Source: Scenedesmus sp. ARA3 (Eukaryota; Chlorophyta; Chlorophyceae; Sphaeropleales; Scenedesmaceae). From it: DNA of 64,000 bases. Both the position numbers and the translations under genes were made by a program. The notes below the pieces were generated by a model. The model worked only from the letters and a program-made list of their open reading frames with translations. It was not told the origin of the DNA and ran no database searches. Positions 53,506-64,000 of this stretch are shown here, one piece after another. The stretch is taken from NCBI GenBank assembly GCA_004335835.1, contig RWJK01001787.1:29572-93571 (forward strand). The letters run 5' to 3'. Within the stretch, counting starts at the first letter, position 1. Each line of letters opens with the position of its first letter.

Positions 53506-54533
53506 GGCTGCCAGCAGCTGCGCCTGCTGCAGCAGACGGCAGTGACAGCAGCAGCAGCAGCAGCAACGGCTGGCGTGCATATGCTCTGCCAGAGTCACTG
53601 GTGTCCTTTGAATCTTTACATGATGAGTCACCAGGGCCTCCAAAACCACACATAAGGTCAAACCACTCTACACACGGCAGCAGCAGCAGCAGCACTGGTG
53701 GCAGCAGCACTGGTGGCAGCAGCACTGGTGGCAGCAGCAGCAGCAGCGCCGGCAGTACCAGCGTGGCAGCTGCAGCTGGCTCTGCAGCTGATGCAACGCT
53801 TCTTCAGCAGCTGCAGCTGCAGTTGCAGTATGAGGCAGGCAGCAGGGTTGAGCAGCAGAGCCGAGGATCAGAAACAGATGCAACAGATGCAACGGATGCG
53901 GATGCTGTTTGGAGTAACGTGCAAGCGCTCATTTCGTGCTTGTCGCTGGAGGCAAGCTTGGGTCATGTGGGTGATGCTGCAGCTGCCGGTGCTGACACTC
54001 CTCATGATGCACCGGCAGCAGCAGCAGCAGCAGCAGCGGCAGCATTGCCTGGCTGCGGCAGGCAGCAGGGGCCGCCGCATGAGATAGCTTGTAACGCTGA
54101 CAGCTTGCTAGCAGCACATGGCAAGTCTGGGCTAAGCGTGCAGCAGCAGCAGCAGCAGCGGGGTGCAGCAGGTGCGCTGGATGTGGGTGCATGTGAGGGC
54201 CACAACAGCAGGGTTCATGTGCAAGGATCTGCGCGCAGTCTGTGGGGTGCTGCAGCAGCAGATGCTGGAATGCTGCAGCCAGCTGCTGCAGCTGCAGCTG
54301 CATCCATGCCAGTGCGCAGCTTGCAGGACGCACCTGCTGCCAACAGCAGCAGCAGCGCCAGCGTCTCCTTGCAAGCAGGCAGCGCGTGCGGCAGTCACCA
54401 GAGTTTGACCAGTTTGACCGGTTTGACCGCGTTGACCCAGTCAACAGCTGTTGACCCTGCTGACTCAGTGCTGGATGACGTGGCATCACTCGGCTTGTTT
54501 GGAGCAGTGCAGCCGCGGACAGCACCCAAGTAG
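52020..54533 (+). CDS. Plant-type tandem CCCH zinc-finger protein (RR-TZF type), 495 aa
   Basis: Exons: 52020-52103, 52435-52593, 52937-52965 (a 29-nt microexon) and 53318-54533; total 1488 nt in phase. The order matches plant RR-TZF proteins: YKVIDCRI, then HDWSTCFYAHPQERARRRS, then a C-x8-C-x5-C-x3-H finger at CPDMVSSGSC, then VFEFWLHPDKY, then C-x5-C-x4-C-x3-H ending CFFAHSPKELR. In plants these proteins bind or process RNA and act in stress granules. From residue about 130 the protein is low-complexity Ser/Gln/Ala with a run of about 13 Gln. The C-terminus has a Leu/Thr repeat (LTSLTGLTALTQS). There is no ankyrin repeat before the fingers, unlike one plant subgroup. The 3' end is echoed downstream. 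Confidence 0.88.
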
Positions 54534-54900
54534 GTGCAGCAGCAGCAGCAGCAGCAGTGACACACATGACCTGCTTGCTGCTGCTGCTATAGCGCTGCCG
54601 CTGTTGTTGACATATCCATCGCCGGGCTATGGTCTGCCTGTTGTTGCAGCACCCAGTAGGTGCGGTACCACCAGCAGCAGCAGCAGCAGCAGTAACACAA
54701 ATGACCTGCTTGCTGCTGCTGCTATCAGCGCTGGTGCTGCTGTTGACAGATCCGTCACCGGGCTATGGTCTGTGTGTTGTAGCAGCACCCAAGTAGGTGC
54801 AGCAGCAGCAGCAGCAGCAGTGACACACATGACCTGCTTGCTGCTGCTGCCACCAGCGCCGCTGCTGTGACACATCCATCGCGGGGCTATGGTCTGCGAC
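54520..54900 (+). repeat. Echoes of the CCCH gene 3' end, about 125-135 bp unit
   Basis: The segment with the last codons and stop (GCACCCAAGTAGGTGC) recurs at about 54649 and 54784. Each copy is followed by (CAG)n, TGACACACATGACCTGCTTG and a CGGGCTATGGTCTG segment. The copies lie beyond the stop codon, so they are not splice-related in their present place. Confidence 0.88.
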
Positions 54901-55439
54901 TTGTAGCCACAACTGTTGGGCGCACCTGCTGCTTTAGAACGCATGCAAGAGCTGTGATGCGCTGCTCTCTGCGGGGGTACTTGTTTGGCTCGAGTAGCCA
55001 TAGCACTTGTTTTGCTGAAGTAGCCATACATAACAGGACAAACAGCTCTTTGGCTTCAAGCTTGGCTTTACTCCTGGTCCTAGCTGAAGCTTGCAAGCAG
55101 AAAACACATGTTGGGGGTTGGGGGTAGTCACTTCTCACGGGTGGGACAAAGCATGCACAACTGCAGATGTCGCTTGCAAAACCAAACCATGGTGTGTCCT
55201 TGACAGGTTTCAAGCAAGGTTGTAGGGCAAGCACAATACAGATTCACATGTGCTGCAGTGTCTTGCTCAGCTGAGTTGAGCTGAGTTGAGTGCAGGTAGA
55301 TTGGATCTGCTTTGGGGTGGTGTAGGGGTAGCATGGCACACTTACAGCTGGTGATTGACCTGCTGTGGTTGATGAGGCAGTGGATGGGCGCTGCTGCTGT
55401 TGGCTGCTTTGAGCTGTAGCTAGTGTGTGTGCAGAGCAC

Positions 55440-56440
55440 TGGCATGCATGCATGCAGCATGCACCAGCTGTGGAGCTAGGATCATTGGTACTGAGTCATA
55501 TCACTGCATTTAGGGAGCCTGACGCTGCAAGATTTGGGTGCTGTGACGGTGCAGCACAGCGCGTGATTTGGCGCTGGCTATGGCTAGTGTGTGTGGCGCA
55601 GCATGCCATACCCGTATGGAGTGCACACAGCTGTGAGCTAGGATCACTCGGTGCTGAGTCACCACAAAACACACGCGTGGGTACCTTTTGAAGAGCTGCT
55701 GGGTAGGGGGCAATAGCGCAGTCAGAACTGTGGTAGCCACCTTGTGCAGATTTGCATGCATGCATGCAGTGCACACGCCAGCTGTGAGGCATGGAAGCAT
55801 TCGGTGCTGAGTCACCACATCATACCACATGGGCAGATTGCGGCGGCGCTGCAACATTGCTGCGCTGTTGGCAACTTGGGTGCGGTGACAGTGCAGCACA
55901 GTGCGTGATCTTGCGCTGACTCTGGCTAGTGTGTGTGTGCGGTGCAACATGGCATGCATGCAGTGCACACACCATAGCTGTGTGGCTAGAACTTCACTAG
56001 TGCTGAGTCACCACTATGCACACGCATGGGATTTGACGTGCTGCTAGGCAGGAGGCTAGGGGCACATAGAGCGTTTGAATGCTGATGTGTAGAGAACGGC
56101 GGCGCTGCAACTGTGCCGTGCTGTCTGCCACGGTGCTGTGTCTGTGCCACACAGTGCGTGGTTGGGCGCTGGTTCGGTGTGTGTGCGGCAACATGGCATG
56201 CATGCAACACACACCAGTTGTTAGGCTAGAACTTCACTTGGTGCTGAGTCACAACAATACACACGCGTGGGCACCTGACGTGCTGCTTGATGGGTGAGAG
56301 GCAAGGTGCAGTCATAACTATGTGGCATGCTGATGTAGATTGCGGCGGCGTTGCGACAGTGCTGTGCTGTCTTGATTTAGGTTATGTGACAGCGCCACAC
56401 AGCGCGTGATTTGGGCGCTGGCTGGCGTTGGCTGATATCA
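55440..56440. repeat. Five diverged 150-240 bp repeats, each with CTGAGTCA
   Basis: The motif CTGAGTCA is at about 55491, 55653, 55806, 56003 and 56243, each time preceded by TAGGATCA, TTCG or ACTTCACT-like sequence. It is followed by CACGCGTGGG-type and GCGGCGGCG segments. Spacing is irregular, so the copies have diverged by insertions. Confidence 0.75.
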
Positions 56441-57333
56441 AGCAATTGCAGGCTGATGAGTATTTGGTGCTGCACTTTTTGTGCAGGGCAGCTGTGACCA
56501 GGCTTTAGGCGGCAGTGGTTTTGCGGAGGCATTCATGATGCCAGACGGTTGAGCATGCAAAGCTGAATACGCCTGTGGGTTGTTATACTGAGTTGCCGTC
56601 TCCTGTTCAGCACTGATGACAGCCGTCAGCACCTGTGGCAACCACGCGTTGTGTGTCAGCTGCGTAGCTCTGCTTCAAGCTGCTGTGACGTGCTTAGTGG
56701 CAAATAGGGGTGGACGCTGCTGTATATTGGTTCTGGCAGTTGAGCACAAGGACTGTAGCACAGTTGGGACGTTGTTGGCGAAGAGCTGTCACTTCTGGTT
56801 CAGACTCCGTTGAAGAGTGCGGGGAACAGCTCTGTCTGATGTGGCTGAGCAGAACCCTGATCGAGCAAGCATGACCCTTGACGGAACTGTGGCTGCTGTT
56901 GTCAGGCGTTGGTGTTTGTGGTGTTACTTTCCGTGTGAGCGAGCATTTGCTGTGTCATGAGTTGAGAATGGGCTGATGGGGCCCTTTTCTGGCAGCATTG
57001 TGCACACTGCCGTCGCTGCGTTGTGGCTGCTGCATCTGCAAACAGCTGCATGCCTTTGCTGCATTCAGTTCACAAACGGCCATGATTGTGTGGGGGCTGC
57101 TGCCTGCGCGAGGAGCCCCATGTCTTCGCTGCACACAGTTGACAGACGGCTGTGCTTGTGTGGTAGCTGCTGCCTCTGCAAACACTAGGGAAAGCGCTGC
57201 ACCATGCTGTGCAGCTGTGACCGCATCACCTGCAATTGAGGTGGCCGGCACATGCCTTGTTGCAAGTGCACATGCTGTGCTGGCAACACACGTGTGTTGC
57301 GAGTGTGCATGGCGTGTTGCAACTGCACTATGT

Positions 57334-57620
57334 GTGCCTGGCAGCATGTCACTCATGGCCTGATGTGCAGCTGAGGGCGTGACATGCAGTTGAGCTTGCT
57401 GGCACATGCCGTGTTGCGAGTGCACTATGTGTGCCTGGCAGCATGTCACTCATGGCCTGATGTGCAGCTGAGGGCGTGACATGCAGTTGAGCTTGCTGGC
57501 ACATGCCGTGTTGCAAGTGCACTATGTGTGCCTGGCAGCACGCCACACATGGCCTATTATGCAGCTGAGGGCATGACATGCAGTTGAGCTTGCTGGCACA
57601 TGCCGTGCTGCAAGAGCGAG
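57334..57620. repeat. 97-bp tandem repeat, about three copies
   Basis: The anchor GTGCCTGGCAGCA occurs at 57334, 57431 and 57528, exactly 97 bases apart. Copies are nearly identical. No exon sequence is involved. Confidence 0.9.
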
Positions 57621-59357
57621 GCGTCTGCTTGCTACAGCGTGTGCATGCTGCTTGTGATCACAGAGCGGGATGGTGTGTGTGTATGTGTGGTGTGCGCCCT
57701 TGCCGGGTACAAAGCAGCGCGGCATGCATTTCAGGGAATGTTGCACGGCTCGCCGGTTTGCAGACATAACTATGTGTGCGACACGGGCAGGTCTGCTTGC
57801 CAAGCTCTCAGCGAGGGTGGTTGGGTGTGTGGGGCCAACTGGCAGCTGCGCAACACCCGCAAAAGGGGTGCTACGATTACAGCATCCGCGTGTGTCTGCT
57901 ATGCACAGGGAGGTGCACTGGCGTAGAGACTTGTTGACAGAGGGATTGCGTTTGCAAGCATGTGAACAGTCCAGCCGCCTGCTGATGATTTGCCTGGCTA
58001 CAGTAGAGACGTGTGGCAGGTGGTGCAAAGGCTGTCTGGCTGTGATGCCCTTGTGCCCAGCTGGTGTAGGTTTACTTGTGATTTACCTGATGAACCGCAC
58101 GTGTGGTCTGATAAGTTGCCGTCACTTACGTTTCATACCATCCTGTTCCATTTGTGGTTTGAGAGGCTGCCGCTTCTCCTGCTGCTGCTGTTGCTCCTAC
58201 TGTTTAAGCAGCATCGTGGAGGGACGCGATCTGCCACTTGCCGCGCCGTCACTGTCTTCAGACATGCGCCGTTTTGCGCGAGCACCTGTATTGTCACTGT
58301 GTGGTTTGGCCGGTCTGTGCTGAGCTGTTTCTTGTGCACTTATAACAGTCACAGCAGCTCAGCGGCCTGATGAGTGGCTTGGCGCATTTTGCAGGAAGTG
58401 ATCATCCTCTGCACGATCTATGCAGCATCACACACATTTCACTCTGAAGGGTACTGCCCTGATACTTGATTACTTTCAGCTATCCATGTGACGGTTGCAT
58501 TTGCGCCAATGTGTTCACGGCCGATTGGTAACATGACGATGATAATGACTGTGTATAGGCAGTTTGCCGGCAGGCCGTGCGGGGTTGCTGCACCAACTCG
58601 CAGATGCCTGCATGCAGCATGATCTCGGCTGCGCACATCCCAGCTGTGGCAGTGCCTGCATCAGCGCAGCAGCAAAATCTTAACGCTGGCACAGCCAACA
58701 TAGCAATCCCCTCCCTGCCAGACCCGTACTGGTGGGTGGGTCACAGGTGCAGCCTGGACTACCTTGTGTGCAGTGGCTGGTTGACTTTCCGTACTTCAGA
58801 AAAAGGCGTGATTGTTGTATTAACGTTGATAGTTAATGCACAACATAAAGGCGCTCCCTGTGGCGGCAACCTGATTCACTCTTCCTCACACTCAGTTGAC
58901 ACACCGGCCGCATGCTGTTGGTCCACGTCGGATAGGACAACAGTGTACTGTAGAGAGGGGCGTACCCATGACCCGCTCGAAGGCCGAAAGAAGAATTGAG
59001 ACGAGTTAAGCACAACACCGTCAGTATCTTGATAGTGTGCCGAGCGCTTCCATCCACTTTTCGACACCTTGTGCATGTGCTGGTCAGCTTAGTTCAGGCA
59101 CTGCTAGGTGAGGTTTAATAGTTTTCGAGTGCTTGACATCAAGTTAGTGTCGGTTCACCGCCAAGAGCTCCTCCTAGCTGTAGAACAGGAGAAGCAGCAG
59201 CAGCAGCAGCAGCAGCTACAGCAGCAGCAGCAGCAGCAGCAGCAGCTGTGCAAGCAACCCGCAACCGGGGGCGTTTACCCGCCTTGTGGCAATTTGAACG
59301 CGTAGCTTGTGGCGTTTATATTATATGTAGACATCAGCGCGCTGTCTGCACACCAGC

Positions 59358-59836
59358 ATGGTGCGTGACAGGCAGGACCGGCCCCTCTTTGCCAGGCCTG
59401 CAGATGATGACAGCATGCCAGCAGCAGCAGGGGCAGCTGCAGCAGCAACAGCAGCAGCAGCTGCGTCTGATGCACCAACAGAAGTACCGACGCAGTCCAC
59501 TACTGCAACTGTCCAGCAGCCGAGCAGCCATGAGGACAGCAGCAGCAGCAGCGTGCTGGGCCACACTGCATCGCCAGCAGCAGCGCAGCCGCCAGCAGCT
59601 GCAGATGCAGCAGCCACAGCTGCCGCTGCACCTGCGCCTGCTGCTCCAATCGGCAGCATGAACAGCAGGTTGACCAGCAGCAGCAGCAGCAGGTTTGACA
59701 GCAGCCCAGGGCACTTCAGCAGCAATGTCTTGGACATAGACCAAATCTTGGCGCCACACCAGCTGCGCAACAGGCTGCCAGCTGCTGTCACCTACCAGCA
59801 GGCTATAGCAGGTGATCACCCAGCACCTTCACTGGC

Positions 59837-59868
<32 letters not shown>

Positions 59869-60895
59869 CGAGCAATGAGGTTGCCATAGATGATGTTGAC
59901 TTTCTTGACTTTGATGGTGCTGCAAAAGGCACAGGCCAGGATGTACCAGGCAGCAGCAGCGCAAGCGCGCAGCAGCAGCAGCAGCAGCAGCAGCGGCTGT
60001 CGCTGCTGCGCCAGGTTGGCAGGCCTGTTGATGACAGCATGGCAGACTTTCCGAGTGCTGGCCTGGAGCTGGTGAAGCACTTCAACCTGGATGGCATCTT
60101 CCTGGAGAAGCAGGTAGGTAACGTGTTATTTATTGTGTTATTTTGACTGTTATTCTGTCACTTGGTTACTGTGTCACTGTTGCATGTCGGACTTTCCTAG
60201 TGCTGGCCTGGAGCTGGTCAAGCACTTCAACCTGGACGGCATCTTACTGGACAAGCAGGTAGGCATTATGTTATGCTTTGTTATTTTGACTGTTATTGTG
60301 TCACTTGGTGATTTTGTCACTTTTGCATGTCGGACTTCCCCAGTGCAGGCCTGGAGCTGGTCAAGCACTTCAACCTCGATGGCATCTTCCTGGACAAGCA
60401 GGTAGGCATTCTGTTAATTATTCTGTTATTTGTCATCATCTGTTGGTTGATTCGTTGTTTTGTCACTGTTGCGTCGGATTTTCCCATGCTTTCCTGGAGC
60501 TGGTCAAGCACTTAAACCTGGCTGGCATTTTTCGGGAGCAGGCCATTCAACCATGTCCCTCTCAATCAATATTCCTCACAATGGCGTGTCAGCCAGGTGT
60601 GGGGTGAATGCGTCTGGTGCAGCAGTGGCCTGATAGGTGGCCCTAAACCCTGAGATTCGCCTGTTTGTCACCTTTTGAGCCAGGATGTGCGTCCAGAGCA
60701 TCAGTGATGCCGGAACAACCAGCTGCAGCCCTAGCGGCTGCACACATGAGGCATACCGAACCTCTGCTGCTGCTTGGAAATGTTTGCAGGAAGTGGTCAC
60801 GCATGACGTCAGCCAGCAACCAGAGCTAGACCAACAGCAGCAGCAGCAGGAAGGGGTGCAGCAGCAACGACACGGCAGGCACAAGCTCACCCAAA

Positions 60896-60926
<31 letters not shown>

Positions 60927-61148
60927 GGAGGGCGCAGACGGCGCGTCTCCGAGCAGTGCCCGGCACGCAAGCAGCAGAGCCAGCAGCAGCCGCAAGCACA
61001 AGCAGCAGCAGCAGCAGCAGCAGGGTGCAATGCCGCCAATGCGCTACTCACAGCCGCGGCCACACCCGCTAAACCTCAAACCGCGGCATGTCAAAACGCA
61101 CTACATGGTGCCTACATCAGACGGCTGGAAGCTGCACCTGATTAGGTG

Positions 61149-61188
<40 letters not shown>

Positions 61189-62798
61189 CTGTGCATGCTG
61201 TGTCGTGCGGTGCCGATTACAGACATCCAGGAGAGCGGACGAAAGTGGGCGCCACAACTGTCACCGCCCCGCCTGAACGTGATCTCTGCACTCTGCACTA
61301 CCCAGCTACCCTGCTTCCCGTGCCAGCTTGGCCCTCTCATTCATGTTATATGTAACCAAGTAACACGAACTGTAACATGTTTCAGAACTTCTGCTCCTGC
61401 AGGACGCAGGTGCAAAAGACGCAGTTTAGCCACCACCACCCAGTCATCCTGTGCCCTGGCCTGTGCTCTATCACTCAGCTGTCATGCTCAGCTTCTGCTC
61501 AGCTGTCAGTAACACTTTTTGAAATGCCGATCTGCCTTGCAGGACACAAGTGCAGAACACGCAGCCCAGCCACCACCACCCAGTCATCCTGTGCCCTGGC
61601 CTGGGCAGCAGCGGTGCCTACAGCTTTGACCTGAGCCCAAATGTTAGCCTGGCTGACTATCTGGCCGGCAAGGGCTGGGACGTGTGGACCTGCGAGCTGC
61701 GCGGTGAGCTGGCTGTTATGTTGGTTGTTATCAACATGTTATTGTTGTGGTGAGTGGCACCTACAGCTGGACCTCAGCACAGATGTAAGCCTGGCCGGCA
61801 AGGGCTGGGACGTGTGGACCTGCGAGCTGCGCGGTGAGTTGGCTGTGCTGGGCGTGCCGGCCATCCTGCGCACTGCTTACCCTTTTTTAAGACCCTTCTG
61901 CCACGAACAATGCAGCTTGTTCCTGCGAGTAGTCCCGATGCCGCCTTGGCTTCTTGTTGTATATTTTTTTGTGATGTGTGCTGCAAACCACGTGGAGAAA
62001 GACGTCCCGGCCATCCTGCGCACTGTTTTGAACCTCACACTTCTCTGCCATGAAAAGTGCGACTTGTTCCTGCAAGCGCATTTTCACACTGCTCCCTTTG
62101 TGTGTGTGTGTGTATGTCCACAGGCAATGGCATGAGTGACAAGCCTAGCTTGTTTGGCGGCCGCAGCCGCTGGTGGGCTATTGATGACCATGTGGAAAAA
62201 GATGTGCCGGCCATCCTGCGTTTCGTGCTGAAGGAGACGCACACACGGCAGGCACACTTCCTGGGACACAGCATGGTGAGTGTGCGGCTGGGACACAGCA
62301 CAAGTCAACCTCTAGGACACAGCATGATGCACTGCCGGCCATCTTGTGCTTTTTGCTCAAGGAGACACATGCACGGCAGGCACACTTCCTGGGACAAAGC
62401 ATGGTGATGGCTGGCCGGGACACAATGCGGTGGGCTGCCTGGGACACACTATGACTGCAAAACTTGGCACACTGCGTGATGCCATTCATAGAAGGATGCC
62501 GCATGGTGCGCTCCCTGCCAGTGGGATACAGCAAGGTGCGGATCTTGGGACAGAACATGATGCACCCTTTTACACAGCATAATGTAGGTCTTAGACCAGC
62601 ACCATAGTGTCTGCTGCCAGTGATCGGCATGCTGCTGCACCTCTGCATTCTTAACCTACTCTTCAAAACCTGCAACTGTGCACACCCTCCGCCTGGGCAA
62701 CTGCTGCTGCAGGGCGGCATGATTTTGTGTGGCGTGATGGCGCGCGTGGACACCACCACCGCTAAGATCGGAAAGCATATCTGACAACAGCCTGGTGC

Positions 62799-62838
<40 letters not shown>

Positions 62839-64000
62839 GCCGCGTGCCCCCATCTTGCAGGGCGGCATGATCTTGTGTGGCGTGATGGCGCGCGTGGACA
62901 CCACCACTGCCAAGATACGCAGCTGCATCGCCGTTGGCAGCGGGCTCTTCCTGGAGGGTGAGCAGAGTGATACAGAGTGTTCATGAGCCACACAGCTGCC
63001 AAACACTTGCTCTTTGACTGACCTGTGTTTGAATCGTGTTTGACCCTTGTTTGACCACTTCTTGATCACGCAGGGTTCTGGTGGTGGCTCTTCGAGCGCT
63101 TCAAACCGCGCAGCCGCAGGCTCTGGACGTTTCCTAGCGGCAGCCTGCTGCGGGCCTTCCCCCGTCTTCCGTTTGCCTCATGTTTGACCACACTTTGACC
63201 ACACTTTCACCGTGCTTTGACCGCCGCAGAGTCCTGTTGGCGGCTCTTTGAGCGCTTCAAGCCGCTCAGCCGCACACTGTGGACCGCGCCCAGCGGCAGC
63301 ATGCTGCAGGCCTTCCCTTGCCCTCCGTTTGACTTGTGTTGGACCACACTTTGACCACACTTTGACCAAGCTTTGACTGTCGCAGAGTCCTGGTGGCGGC
63401 TCTTTGCGCGCTTCAAGCCGCTCAGTTGCACGCTGTGGACCGTGCCCAGCGGCAGCATGCTGCAGGCGATCCCTTGCCCTCCGTTTGACTTGTGTTTGAC
63501 CACACTTTGACCACACTTTGACCATGCTTTGACTGTCGCAGAGTCCTGGTGGCGGCTGTTCGAGCGCTTCAAACCGCTGAGCCGCACGCTGTGGACCGTG
63601 CCCAGCGGCAGCATGCTGCGCGCCTTCCCTCGCCCACTATTTGACGTGTGTTTGACCACACTTTGACCACACTTTGACCGTGTGTTGACCGCCGCAGAGT
63701 CCTGGTGGCGGCTCTTCGAGCGCTTCAAGCCGCTGAGCCGCACGCTGTGGACCGTGCCCAGCGGCACTATGCTGCGGGCCTACAGCAGGCTTATGTTTGG
63801 GCCCTGGCGCATTCCTTACATTGATGCACTGTACTTCTGGCCCAGCAATGTTGACCCCCATGTGGGGCGGGCCATGATGCGGCGCAACTTCAGCAACATC
63901 AGTGTGGGGGTGATCGAGCAGGTGGGACTTTGTGCTGGGGATGTGCGTGGGGGTGATTGAGCAGGTGGGACTTTGTGCTGGGGATGTGCGTGGGGGTGAT
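59358..64000 (+). CDS. Alpha/beta hydrolase, plant At1g15060-like type (3' end beyond window)
   Basis: Exons: 59358-60113, 60790-61145, 61543-61703, 62124-62275, 62861-62957, 63698-63921, then more beyond the window; the first six give 582 codons in phase. The N-terminal about 370 residues are Ala/Ser/Gln-rich with GLELVKHFNLDGIFLEKQ at the exon 1 end. The hydrolase fold starts with KTHYMVPTSDGWKLHLIR and HHPVILCPGLGSSGAYSFDL. WDVWTCELRGNGMSDKPS follows, then the nucleophile elbow GHSMGG, split exactly by intron 4 (GHSM / GG). WRLFERFKPLSRTLW and PYIDALYFWPSNV follow. The Ser of GHSMGG is the expected catalytic residue; the acid and His would lie past the window. Substrate is unknown; a lipase or acyl esterase is possible. 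Confidence 0.85.
60187..60545 (+). repeat. Three downstream 3' echoes of hydrolase exon 1
   Basis: SDFPSAGLELVKHFNLDGI with donor is repeated. The CAGGTAGG donor lies at 60111 in the intact copy and at 60256 and 60399 in echoes (spacing 145 and 143); a third echo near 60478-60540 is more diverged. Confidence 0.92.
61399..61472 (+). repeat. Upstream 5' echo of hydrolase exon 3
   Basis: This repeats the acceptor and TQVQ.TQ.SHHHPVILCPGL; the intact exon starts at 61543. Confidence 0.9.
61764..62040 (+). repeat. Echoes between hydrolase exons 3 and 4
   Basis: 61764-61845 repeats the exon 3 end (LAGKGWDVWTCELRG) with donor. Near 61853-61873 and 61990-62030 are copies of the exon 4 interior (HVEKDVPAILR), so here the echoed part does not reach a splice site. 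Confidence 0.85.
62325..62408 (+). repeat. Downstream 3' echo of hydrolase exon 4
   Basis: This repeats LKETH.RQAHFLG.SM with donor; the intact exon ends at 62275. Further short GGGACACA-type repeats continue to about 62560. Confidence 0.87.
62706..62775 (+). repeat. Upstream 5' echo of hydrolase exon 5
   Basis: This repeats the acceptor and GGMILCGVMARVDTTTAKI; the intact exon begins at 62861 after a (CTG)n tract. Confidence 0.92.
63066..63697 (+). repeat. Four upstream 5' echoes of hydrolase exon 6, exact 156-bp period
   Basis: The exon 6 start (SWWRLFERFKPLSRTLWTVP) with acceptor is repeated. The anchor TTCTGG or TCCTGG/TCCTGT falls at 63076, 63232, 63388 and 63544, with the intact exon at 63700: every step is 156 bases. 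Intron parts carry TTTGACCACAC several times per unit. Confidence 0.95.
63922..64000 (+). repeat. Downstream 3' echo of hydrolase exon 6 at the window edge
   Basis: The exon end GTGATCGAGCAG plus the donor GTGGGACTTTG is repeated with a 47-base period (about 63908 and 63955). The array runs out of the window. Confidence 0.8.

Larger units (their letters stand above)
54901..59357. other. Gene-poor stretch with diverged tandem repeats
   Basis: These 4.5 kb hold no gene that I can support. Contents: diverged repeats at 55440-56440, a roughly 90-bp repeat at 57010-57185, a 97-bp repeat at 57334-57620, and a CAG-rich leader near 59190-59250 just before the hydrolase gene. Confidence 0.45.

Noticed and set aside
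57670..58323. 217-codon open frame on the plus strand
   Set aside because: Cys- and Leu-rich peptide with no recognisable family or motif, in repeat-rich intergenic DNA; it looks like a chance frame.
63180..63690. Many TTGACC cores (W-box-like) in the hydrolase introns
   Set aside because: They belong to the 156-bp tandem unit inside introns; the number reflects duplication, not a promoter.
1..64000. Complete transposons, reverse transcriptase, integrase or viral genes
   Set aside because: No open frame shows the expected motifs; apart from a doubtful SINE fragment and the foldback, the repeats are local tandem copies.

Overview
The window is nuclear DNA from a green alga, most likely a chlorophycean; a Sphaeropleales relative is my guess and is not proven. 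The reasons are dense short GT-AG introns, very frequent (CTG)n/(CAG)n tracts, poly-Gln and poly-Ala insertions, use of the standard code, and a gene set that combines a bifunctional AdhE fermentation enzyme with plant-type proteins (SEC6, a plant RR-type CCCH zinc finger, a TOM9/TOM22-like receptor). All gene models were built by eye from splice sites, reading phase and family knowledge. Nine of the complete coding models close in frame.

Layout. 229-370 (+) is the terminal exon of an unidentified gene. 1728-8195 (+) is AdhE in 17 exons. 10065-14673 (+) is an MFS transporter of the anion:cation symporter type that seems to lack the exons for about two membrane helices. 18852-22503 (+) is a coiled-coil, algal bZIP-like protein. 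25440-38478 (-) is a complete 22-exon SEC6 exocyst gene (900 aa). 39356-41300 (+) is RNA polymerase III subunit RPC5, divergent from SEC6. 42695-43075 (-) is SDHAF3 and 43122-43337 (-) is a TOM22-like receptor, 46 bases apart. 43894-49341 (-) is ORC5 in 9 exons (544 aa). 49850-50451 (+) is a PET117-like protein, divergent from ORC5. 52020-54533 (+) is a plant-type CCCH zinc-finger protein. 59358 to beyond 64000 (+) is an alpha/beta hydrolase of the plant At1g15060-like type. The long gene-poor stretches (14.7-18.8, 22.5-25.4 and 54.9-59.3 kb) hold tandem repeats and no convincing gene.

Functions. The genes are mostly housekeeping: fermentation, secretion, Pol III transcription, DNA replication licensing and mitochondrial biogenesis. 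Three of the small ones (TOM22-like, SDHAF3, PET117-like) all serve mitochondria.

The outstanding feature is not a gene. Introns in seven of the genes are filled with what I call exon echoes: tandem partial copies of the neighbouring exon together with its splice site. Copies of an exon's 5' part plus acceptor lie upstream of it. Copies of its 3' part plus donor lie downstream. Units are usually about 100-160 bp, repeated 1 to 8 times, with roughly 80 echoes counted by eye. Some arrays show exact periodicity (156 bp four times at 63.07-63.70 kb) or an alternating dimer structure (32.6-33.6 kb). Echoes also run past stop codons. One echo joins two exons with no intron between them. This looks like intron growth, and perhaps intron birth, by recurrent local tandem duplication across exon-intron borders. 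AdhE is almost free of it but carries a near-perfect intronic foldback that resembles a miRNA precursor.
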